NCBI RefSeq assembly: GCF_003576645.1
Contig: NC_044922.1
Location: 19,230,773-19,294,772 of the forward strand
Source: Ipomoea triloba
Lineage: Eukaryota > Streptophyta > Magnoliopsida > Solanales > Convolvulaceae
Direction of reading: 5' to 3'
Length of the DNA stretch: 64,000 bases
Positions 56,111 through 64,000 of the stretch are shown in pieces (within the stretch, counting starts at the first letter, position 1; every line of letters begins with the position of its first letter). Below the pieces are notes generated by a model. The model ran no database searches. It was not told the origin of the DNA and saw only the letters and a list, made by a program, of their open reading frames with translations. The position numbers were made by a program, and so were the translations under genes.

Positions 56111-57601
56111 ATGGTGAACAAGAGTAGTGCAAAGAGTGGTGTAGTGAAAGATCCGGCTTGGAAGCATTGTGTTGAATTGGTTCATGAAGGTGGAGTAATG
56201 AAGCCTTACAAATATGTCATATGCAATTATTGTAAAAAAACTATCACAAGAGGGGTGTCAAGGTTTAAACATCATCTTGCCGAGACAAATAAAAATGTTA
56301 CACCGTGTGTTAAAGTACCCGAAGAAATTAAGTGAGAATATGTTGATATTTTGAACAAATTGGCAAATAGAAAGAACTTAACACAAATGGAGTTTGAGCA
56401 ATGTGTTGAAGTTGGTTCATATTTTGGAAGTGGGAGAGAATGTGAGGATGAAGACAAGGTTGCTTCCGGTGGTTCAATTTCTAATTTGACGTTGCAAAGC
56501 ATTTATCAAGTGAGGCAACCATTGGAAGCTATGTTCACTTCTGAAAAGTGGACAAACAGTAGTTATGCAAGCAAAGCTGATGGGAAGGAAGTTAGAAAAA
56601 TAATTTTGAAGGATAACAACTTTTGGCCTAGTTTGATTATGTTATCAAGACCACAAAACCATTGGTTGAAGTGTTGAGGGTAGTAGATGGAGACAAAGAG
56701 CCTGCTATGGGTTTTCTTTATAATGCTATGGATGAGGCTAAAGAAAAGATAGCAAAAAACTTGGGTGGAGAAGAAAAAGATTACAAGGAGATATGGGAGA
56801 TCATTGATGACAAATGGGATTTTCAAATGCACCGACATTTGCATGCAGCTGCCTATTATCTAAATCCCCGTTGCCATTATTCTCCTGATTTTTCTACACA
56901 TCCAGAGATCAAGCTTGGCTTATTCCATTACTTAGACGAGCTCATACCCAATAGAGATGACATGGAGAAAGCTGACCTACAATGTAATGCTTTCCACAGT
57001 CGAGAAGGATTTTTTGGCTTGAGTCAAGCTAAGAGCATTGTCCACAAAAGAACTCCTGGTAATATAAAGTTTAAATCCTTACTTAAATAGTTAAATTACT
57101 TAAATATGAATGTTACTTAATTATAGTTAATATTATTACTTTTTAGTTGAATGGTGGACTCAATATGGAGATGGGACTCCCGAGCTTCAAAAGTTTGCAG
57201 TTAAAGTGCTAGGCCTCACTTGTTCTTCATCTGGATGCGAGCGCAATTGGAGTGAATTCAATCAAGTGCACACGAAAAGAAGAAATCGGTTGACCACTAC
57301 AAGGATGAATGCTTTGGTTTATATTCTATACAACAAGAAGTTGAAGGATAGACACTTGAAGTTGAAATCCTTAGCAAATGAGGAAGATAGCTTGTTGATT
57401 GATGAGTTGCCATCGGATGATGAATGGCTTGTGGGTGAAAATGGTGAAGATGATCCCCATCCAAGTATAGATGACTTTGATGTTGATGTTTTTGAGGGAG
57501 AGCCATCACAAGCAACTCAACCAATTGCATCCTTAAGCAAGAAGGCTAGTGCTAGTGCTAGTAAGGGAAATGAAAAGTTGAGGCTAATTGATGAAGATTA
57601 A
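56111..57601 (+). pseudogene. hAT-2 transposase, lacking the central domain
   Basis: N-terminal BED zinc finger at residues about 10-75 (DPAWKHCVELV, CNYCKKTITRG, RFKHHLAE). TGA at 56333-56335 interrupts after EEIK. The frame then continues to MFTSEKWTNSSYASKADGKE, frameshifts near 56640, and goes on with KPLVEVLRVVDGDKEPAMGF and HLHAAAYYLNPRCHYS. An intron-like GT-AG break (57059-57146) leads to the hAT dimerisation domain (WWTQYGDGTPELQKFAVKVL, CERNWSEFNQVHTKRRNRL). About 150-200 residues of the catalytic part (DUF659-like) are missing. The BED finger binds element ends; without the core it cannot cut DNA. The start is the ATG next to an AG acceptor-like site. Confidence 0.82.
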
Positions 57602-57711
57602 TGGGAAGATATTGATCATCATGGTGGAAGTGGAATTAAGGATGATGAGGCTAGAGAATACAATGAATTTTCAAATGAAGTTTCACTGTGATTAATGGGA
57701 AGATATTGATC

Positions 57712-59270
57712 GTCTGTGTCGTGCCCTGTCTGGCGGTGGAACCTGCAATATTTATTGGGGTCCACCTTGGGGGATATCTTCATGCACTCCCCTGGGTACT
57801 GCACGATCCCTTGGCCTTCTGCGTGGTCCAGGATGGTGCTTACGGGCTGTGTTAAGGGGGTGAGGAAACGCGTAGGGGTTAACCGAGGCCCCTCGGCAAA
57901 CTCGCGGCAAGGTGGCCTTGGTGCCCGCTGCTCCTCTTGGGGTGCTTTGTCTTTCCGACTCCTCCCCTCCTCCTCTTCCTTCTTTTGCTTCTCAGCTACT
58001 TCTGCTTCTGCGAACCTCGTTGCCCGGTCCATCACGCTTCCTATAGAACGGGTTGGACCGCAAGTTATTCCTGAAGATTATTATGGCTGCCTTGTCGTCG
58101 AAGTTGGTGACCCCTAGTACCTCACGCTTCCACTTGTTGAGGAACTCAGGTAGAGAATCTGTGGGCCGCTGCTTTACGTGATATAGGTTTGCAAACTCCT
58201 TCTTCTTTTGTACATTGCTAGCGAAATACGACATGAATCGCTTGGTAAGGGCCGCGAAGGTAGAGATGGAGCCCTCTGGGAGGGATCCGAACCAGTCCTG
58301 TGCCTGGCCATCCAGGGTCGAAAAGAAACCCCGGCACATGATAGCGTCACTAGCCCCCGTCATCAACATGGCGGCCCGGTACCTATTGAGGTGCGCTCAC
58401 GGGTCGGAAGTCCCCGAGTACGTCTTGATTGTCGGGAAACAGAAATCCTTGGGGAAGGGCTCTTCCATGATGGCCCCCGTGAAAGGGGTGGTCAGCATGT
58501 CTTGTGGCTCTGGAGATCCGTCCTTCTCGTCAATCTTTTTCTAGAGCTCGTCCATCCTCCTTCGAAGCTGCTCGACCTCATATCGGTGTGGGCTCGGGGC
58601 CCCACCGTTGGTCTCCCCGGACCGTTCGGCTCTGGAGGCTTGATCTTGCCGCGGCTGGGGTCGGGGCTGACGACTCGCCGACTTGAGCGCAGCTGACTCC
58701 TCCGCCGGGGGCCTCATAGATAACCTGTCTCGGGCCGGTACGCGGGTACTCAACCGAGCCAAGGCAGACTTGGATCTGGTCGAATGGTCCTTACCAGGCT
58801 CCAGACATTCCTGTCTGTTTTGGTGGACATCCCCTCCCCCCCCCCCCCCCCCGCCTCTCCGACGGTCGGGGTGAGTTGACCTCCCCTTCAACTTGAGTCC
58901 TTTGCGCTCGGGGATGCCTACTGCTAGGCTCACCGTGCTCTCTCGGGTGCGTTGGTGCTGGGGTCGGTACTCCGCGAGGGGTCTCGAGGCCGAGTTGGGA
59001 GGCCTGAGGACCTCCCTGGAGTCCTTCCACGAGACGGGTCAACGCGGTGGCGGCCTGTTGAATGGCGGCCCACCCCTCCGGAGGGGGAGGGGCGGTAGGC
59101 GCCGACCCTCTATTGCGGTTGTTGGTGAGATGATCCCTCAAGTCCCCCGCTGACCTTACGGAGAGGGCTCGCGGGTGAATAGCGGCCGCGTTACGACCGT
59201 TCCCACTCGGTGGGACGGGGGCGTTCTAGGAGCCGTTGGTGTTACGAGAGTTGGATCTCGATCTTGCCAT
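57712..59270 (-). pseudogene. Gypsy gag, with stops and frameshifts
   Basis: ATG at 59270 (MARSRSNSRNTNGS), TAG at 59229-59231, then a proline/arginine-rich N-terminal part. The conserved Retrotrans_gag region lies at 58500-58000: KDFCFPTIKTYSGTSDP-like, AAMLMTGASDAIMCRGFFST, WFGSLPEGSISTFAAL and PTDSLPEFLNKWKRE. The end reads KYCRFHRQTGHDTDD, the start of the knuckle-like motif of the Tat/Athila group, cut at the junction. TGA near 58396 and TAG near 58544 add further stops. Gag forms the retroelement capsid. Poly-C at 58831-58850 may hide a length error. Confidence 0.82.
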
Positions 59271-59303
59271 AGCTAGGGTAAACTAGCACGCTTGAGCCTG
59301 ACA

Positions 59304-59326
59304 TCGGCTCTCAATGAAAGTACCAA
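59304..59326 (-). other. Gypsy primer-binding region
   Basis: The minus strand directly after the LTR reads TTGGTACTTTCATTGAGAGC, the common leader of Tat/RIRE2-type elements. The tRNA species was not determined. Confidence 0.6.
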
Positions 59327-59806
59327 TGATGGATTTAATTAACCCGGGGGTCCAGACTAATAAACCCGTTAAATGAATGATAATATGAACTAATAGGAAA
59401 TGGTAGACAAAATGAGTGTATTAGAACGTAATGAATGAGCTATTACAAGACAATGTAATGCTATTACAAGTGTAGTTTAGGACAAAGAATATAGAACATG
59501 TCTTAATGAGACAATAACACGCCTACTTATACCCTCCAAAACCCCTAACCTCCCCCCTAAGACGGGGGAATAGTTATGGATCTGATTTGACCGCGCCCGC
59601 GCCGCGACCAGACCCGTGGCCGAGCTGAGCCCTCTCAGCCGAGGCCCCTGGCCGAGACCTCTTAGCCGAGGCTCTGTGCTGAGGCCGAGATGATAAATGA
59701 ATTAGCCCAGGTCAAGCACGGGGCTCCACCCCGGGTCCCGGACCTTCTCGTGACTCTTGTCTTGCTCCCTCGGGTCGACTTTGGCCTGTTCCTAATATAT
59801 CCATCA
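59327..59806 (-). repeat. Gypsy 5' LTR, 480 bp
   Basis: TGATGGAT...ATCCATCA: 8-bp perfect inverted termini, bounded on one side by the leader and on the other by AT-rich host DNA. A GC-rich patch with gccgagnnnn repeats lies at 59620-59700. Confidence 0.88.
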
Positions 59807-59858
59807 ATTATAATCACCTAAATCATTTTCAATATTACAAAAGCATAATTATATTCAA

Positions 59859-59961
59859 GTTGTATTTCTGATCAACAACTTTGTAGTTAGGTCGCGCATG
59901 TCTAACAATGATGTAAGAACAATTTTATTGAATAAAAAAATAATAGTACAATATTTGTAAA
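59859..59961 (+). repeat. 104-bp direct repeat, right copy
   Basis: Partner of 53771-53874. Confidence 0.8.
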
Positions 59962-61170
59962 GTAATATACAATTGTATCGAAATATGATGAGTATAATAT
60001 TTATAGTTTATTTTATAATGTTTGATTCAATAATTTTTATTATTTAGTCATGTTTTTACTTTATCTTAATCAATTATTGCACACTATTTACTTTCTCTTT
60101 TTGTAATATTTGTAATAATTTTTATATTAACAACAACAACAACAACAATAACAACAACAATAATAATAATAGTAGTAATAGTAGTAGTTTAGTAGTACAT
60201 GGTCAGCATGGAATTTTAATAAGTGTAGACTAGTTATATTTACGCTCTAATTTATTTACACGTTAAATAATAAGATGTGTTTTATTTAATTAGTAAAATA
60301 ATAATAATTGTTTTGGTCGAAACTCTTTGTGCGGAGATTCAGGCCAGTCAACAACAGCGCTGAACAAACCTAAGGGGAGACGAGTGAACCGGAGCTTCAA
60401 ACTTCTTCAACAAACTAAGCAAACCAATTGAACAGCGAAAGAGTGAGACAGTAGTTGGGTTGAAAGAGTATAAAAAGAGGGCGATGTTGCAGACATAGGA
60501 TCATCAATTTACCCCGGACCAGTTTTGGTTCGAGGGACGGTCGACGACGGAGGGAAAGTTTACGTCTCGGGCGATTTTCCAATTTGGCGGTCCCTTCTTT
60601 CGTCGGCAGTGGCAGCAACACCTAAATTCCTTGGATAACACTTAACAGCAACCACAATTAACACGGCGTTTGGTTGGAGGAAATTTGAATTCCATTCCCA
60701 CCTAATTCCAAAGGTAACTAAATTCCTTAGTTTGGTTGGAGTGAATTGCAATTCCCTCATTTTCATGGAATTAGAATCCCATGCCCCCCCCCCCCTCCCC
60801 CTTTTGGATTTTAATTCCGTGGATTTTAGGACCAAAAAAAAAAAAAAAAAAGAGTTCTAAGACAAAATTACTCATCTCTTTTTTAACTTAAAATTAATGT
60901 CTGACCTTCCGATCCCTTCTAGATGATATAGCGTGTATTATTTTTTTTGACTACTGTCAACAGAGAATGTCGTTCTTGAGCAATACTCATTCTAGGCCAA
61001 CCTTAATCAAATATGTTTTCTCAAAACTCTCAAGTGTTTAAATTTGATGTGTATATAGCGCATTTGCCTACATTTTGAAAAACAAAATTTTGAATTTAAT
61101 ATGTTATATTTTTTGGCTGTTTGAATATTTAAATGGGTCCAATAGATACTTGCCATATAAGATGATTAAT
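59962..61170. other. Intergenic; microsatellite and MITE-like patches
   Basis: (ACA)n/(AAT)n/(AGT)n at 60129-60200. 60655-60840 carries acggcgtttggttggagg and attccattcccacctaattc, text typical of MITEs, with a C-run (60784-60796) and an A-run (60833-60850). Short frames on the minus strand at 60415-60835 have no recognisable motif. No gene. Confidence 0.5.
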
Positions 61171-61178
61171 AATCTATA

Positions 61179-61280
61179 TCTATACTAAATATAAAAGCAT
61201 TATCCTCCTTCCAAAGTTTCCTGCCCAAAGTTAGGGGCATTTTGGTAAAATCAGTTATTTTATTTATTTATTTATTAATT
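61179..61280 (+). mobile_element. Helitron-like 5' terminus
   Basis: atctatactaaatataaaagc, then tatcctccttccaaagtttc and ggggcattttggtaaaatca. A related stretch recurs at about 63610-63720. The 3' terminus was not found in the window. Confidence 0.5.
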
Positions 61281-61599
61281 TATTATATAAAATCAGTTAG
61301 TGCCTATTATGGTTAAATTTTGGTAATTGAATAATTGGATTGATTACATAGTTAAGTGTGAACACGGTAATAAATTAGCCTTATTCTTGGATCTCCGTTC
61401 TTATAACAGTAGTCAAATTGGTTCTACGAAATTATAACATATTGCTATATTAATTTTATGGTAATTATAACATATTATAACATATTGCTATATTAATTTT
61501 ATGGTAATAAATTATAACAGTAGCGTAATTATGTTTTTTTTTCTCCTACTAATCAGCCAAATTTCCTAAACTACTCCCCCATCTCCACCCCTCTTAATT

Positions 61600-62110
61600 T
61601 CTTACCATTTTCACCTCTATCTCTCTCTCTCTTCCTTATTTTCTATATAAACTATTGCTTATAATCATAATTCGTATTCCCTGTGAATTCTGAGCCGGAT
61701 TTTACCTTTATTCTTCTCTCTCTATCTCTTAAAATCGGTTTCTCCTGGAAAATCAACAACCATGAGTACTGTAAACATGGTGGGGTACCGGATTGGCGAC
61801 GCGGTGGAGGTTATCACCCAACGTTGATAGCATTATGTTGATAGCATATATTAGGATCAGGGTTCTTAATATATTGTGGTTTAGTCACATCCTTAATTCT
61901 TATATATTTATGATATACATTTAGTTAATTTTATAATTTCATTTCCTTAATTATATTTGCTATTGTGGTTTAGCCCTACCTTTTCAGCTGCAGTGCATTC
62001 CAATTCTCACAGAAAAGTTTTGGAGATGACGCGGCAAAAGACGGGAGGAAAGAATGGGATCCCGAGTAACGAAGCCTGTGGATATAGGGTAGATTGTGGT
62101 GAGTAGTTTA
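61600..62110 (+). pseudogene. Possible captured 5' end of a host gene
   Basis: TATATAAA at about 61644, a CT-rich leader, then ATG at 61761 in a reasonable context (acaaccATGAG) encoding MSTVNMVGYRIGDAVEVITQ, followed by R and a stop at 61825-61827. A second coding-like patch lies at about 62015-62105. It looks like promoter, 5' UTR and first exon. The GDAVEV text is reminiscent of Agenet-type starts, but this is too short to assign. It sits downstream of the Helitron-like start, so capture is plausible. Confidence 0.3.
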
Positions 62111-62449
62111 CAGCATCCCGAAAAGACGAGTAATTGAAACTAACCATATATTTTTGGTGTATTGCATTATTACTTTATTCTATTATATTAATTCACTTAA
62201 TTGTATAATCTTCTAAAAATTTATTTACAACTTATTTTGACGACTTTTCAAGTGTTACAATAATATTATGTTGTCTTTTTTTTTAAACAATAATATTATG
62301 TTGTCAAAACAATCCAAACATGGTAACGCATGCTTTCACTGTATATATCAAATATATAAATAATATATTGATAAAGTCCTGCGGTACACGTCGTAATATA
62401 TAAAATCATTACCATACAATTTAATATTAATTTCTAACCATTTATAACC

Positions 62450-62810
62450 ACTTATAACCAAAATTGAAATGGTATTCGAAATGGTATTCAAAATTGAAAT
62501 ACAAATACAATACAATTAGCACGGAATGGTAATAATATTCGAAATTTATTATATTTCAATTTTGAATACCATTTCAATTTTGGTTATATCCATTCCGTGC
62601 AAATCCGTTTCAATTGAAATAATATTCGAAATTTGTTGTATTTTAATTTTAATTTCTAACCATTTATAACCAAAATTGAAATGGTAATATCCTACTAACA
62701 TGTCAACCTTATTCCATTTTATATTCATATAACAACTTTACAAAAATATCTTCAATTTTCTGAGTTTAAAAAAGAGACACATTAATAGAAGGTATTTTTA
62801 AAATGAATAA
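62450..62810. repeat. Inverted and direct repeats around aaccaaaattgaaatggta
   Basis: aaccaaaattgaaatggtat on the left and its inverse at 62560-62590; the segment 62635-62810 recurs as 63368-63545 with few changes. Confidence 0.7.
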
Positions 62811-63066
62811 TGACATTCTTTTTCTAATTTTATCTCATAACGTTCATGACAATAAAATCATTTTGAATCATTGATACTATAAATTGATTAAAGTATCATG
62901 CGTTTAAGTTTTTTTTAAAATATTTTATTAATTCATTAATTAATCAAATACTATTATTTAAAAAATCAATCACATATTACCAAATAAAGAGTTAAAAATT
63001 AAGACTCAAAATTAAAAAAAAAAAAGAATTTAGCATCACTCTTATAATGATCACACACATATATAA

Positions 63067-63320
63067 CGTCGCATATTATAGAAGGGCCAATATATATTAA
63101 AAAAACCAATATATATTTTCCAGAAGGGCCAATATATATTAAAAAAACCAATATATATTTTCCCTTCTTTCAATAATATATTAAAAAAACCAATATATAT
63201 TTTCCCTTCTTTCAATACTATATTAAAAAAACCAATATATATTTTCCCTTCTTTCAATACGGATGTACTATTACCAATATATATTTTCCCTTCTTTCAAT
63301 ACGGATGTACTATTACTTCT
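63067..63320. repeat. Staircase of overlapping tandem duplications
   Basis: Four segments (a: gaagggccaatatatatt, b: ccaatatatattttcc, c: cttctttcaata, d: cggatgtactattac) are written ab, abc, half-a bc, half-a bcd, bcd. Same layout as 36610-36950. Confidence 0.85.
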
Positions 63321-64000
63321 ATATATAAAATGAGTAATTTATGGAACGGGTAAGTGTTATTTGGGACAAAATTTATTGTATTTTAATTTTAATTTCTAAC
63401 CATTTATAACCAAAATTCAAATGATAATATCCTACTAATATGGTCAACCTTATTCCATTTTATATTCATATAACAACTTAACAAAAATATCTTCAATTTT
63501 CTGAGTTTTAAAAAGAGACACATTAATAGAAGGCATTTTAAAAATGAATAATAATATTATTTTTCTATGTCACCCCATCTTCCGTCTAAAGAATTTTAAA
63601 AATGAATAATAATATCCTCCTCCCAAATTTTCCCACCTAAACTTAGTGGCATTTTAGTAAAATCATTTATTTTATTCATTTATTATTTTATTAATTATTC
63701 ATATATATATATTTATTCATAAAATCAGTCAATTGCTAATAACATGCCAATTTCATTTATATTTATGATAATATGGTAATAGGCGAATAAAACTATTGAT
63801 TTAATTACAAAAGGTAAATTGCATACAAAATAAGAATAATAATTAAAATAATAACACAAGTCAAAAACGGTGGATGCATGCATACTAGGCAAATAAAAAA
63901 GGCAAATAAATTGTTTTAATTATAAAATTAAATCAAATATTTATTATATTTTATTTTCTAACCAATTCTCAAATGGTAATAATCTACTAACACGAATTGT
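63321..64000. other. AT-rich, duplicated Helitron-like sequence, no gene
   Basis: Direct repeat copies of 62635-62810 and 61190-61280, then AT-rich DNA to the window edge. Confidence 0.55.

Larger units (their letters stand above)
55339..57617 (+). mobile_element. hAT-2 element (plus strand), internally deleted
   Basis: Begins CAAGGTTTAAAAAGGC inside the hAT-1 coding sequence, followed by a subterminal block of GAGGCG motifs (55350-55500) and a transposase pseudogene. The right terminus is missing; the element ends in a 22-bp direct repeat next to a gypsy fragment. Confidence 0.65.
57712..59806 (-). mobile_element. Truncated Ty3/gypsy element (Tat-like): LTR, PBS and gag only
   Basis: On the minus strand: LTR (59327-59806), PBS region, gag (59270-57712), then an abrupt junction with hAT-2 within the gag C-terminal cysteine/histidine motif. 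Much richer in GC than its surroundings. Pol and the other LTR are missing. Confidence 0.85.

Noticed and set aside
58208..58696. Long plus-strand frames over the gypsy gag
   Set aside because: Antisense shadows caused by the GC-rich gag on the minus strand.
60415..60835. Short minus-strand frames near a C homopolymer
   Set aside because: No motif, no splice signals, and overlap with MITE-like text.

Overview
This 64-kb window is AT-rich nuclear DNA from a flowering plant, most likely a eudicot. The evidence is spliced F-box/FBD genes, captured exons of a plant HIR-type SPFH protein and of signal peptidase subunit 3, and plant lineages of Ty1/copia, Ty3/gypsy, CACTA, hAT, Helitron, LINE and SINE elements. 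I cannot name the species. Only one ordinary gene looks intact: a three-exon F-box/FBD/LRR gene on the minus strand at 16686-18166. A close paralog at 10956-12445 has two in-frame stops. Three more fragments of the same family lie at about 27320-27945, 47199-47760 (minus) and 48225-48769 (plus), so this was once an FBD gene cluster that transposons have taken apart.

Layout. 1-4955: a minus-strand Sirevirus-like copia element (RT/RNase H, gag, PBS, LTR) with two assembly gaps, inserted in a CACTA fragment (4956-5316). 5.6-9 kb: non-coding elements bounded by (TA)n tracts and a Helitron end. 10.9-18.5 kb: the two FBD paralogs, separated by a 1.9-kb solo gypsy-type LTR with a perfect 5-bp target duplication. 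19.0-20.8 kb: a 5'-truncated LINE whose 5' end carries an inverted copy of the flanking target DNA. 21-22.6 kb: another (TA)n-bounded element and a long-TIR MITE. 23-26.7 kb: a Tourist-like MITE split by a plus-strand Helitron, itself split by a minus-strand relative.

28215-45714 is a degenerate plus-strand copia element. It carries a hAT MITE in its leader, a 5.16-kb CACTA element (31020-36181, TSD TAT) with captured host exons, and a 5.84-kb solo LTR (37919-43756, TSD ttgat). In place of a 5-bp TSD the copia element has identical 111-bp direct repeats on both sides. 46-53.6 kb holds FBD remnants, SINEs, MITEs and a motif-array element. 53.9-59.8 kb is a pile-up of a minus-strand hAT remnant, a plus-strand hAT remnant without its central domain, and a truncated minus-strand Ty3/gypsy element with gag, PBS and LTR. 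60-64 kb is AT-rich, with Helitron-like termini and step-wise tandem duplications.

Two themes recur: transposons nested inside transposons with datable order, and many 20-275-bp tandem duplications, several of them overlapping in a staircase pattern. The most interesting single object is the CACTA element that carries spliced exons of at least two unrelated host genes. All similarity and identity statements are from reading by eye; no search was run.
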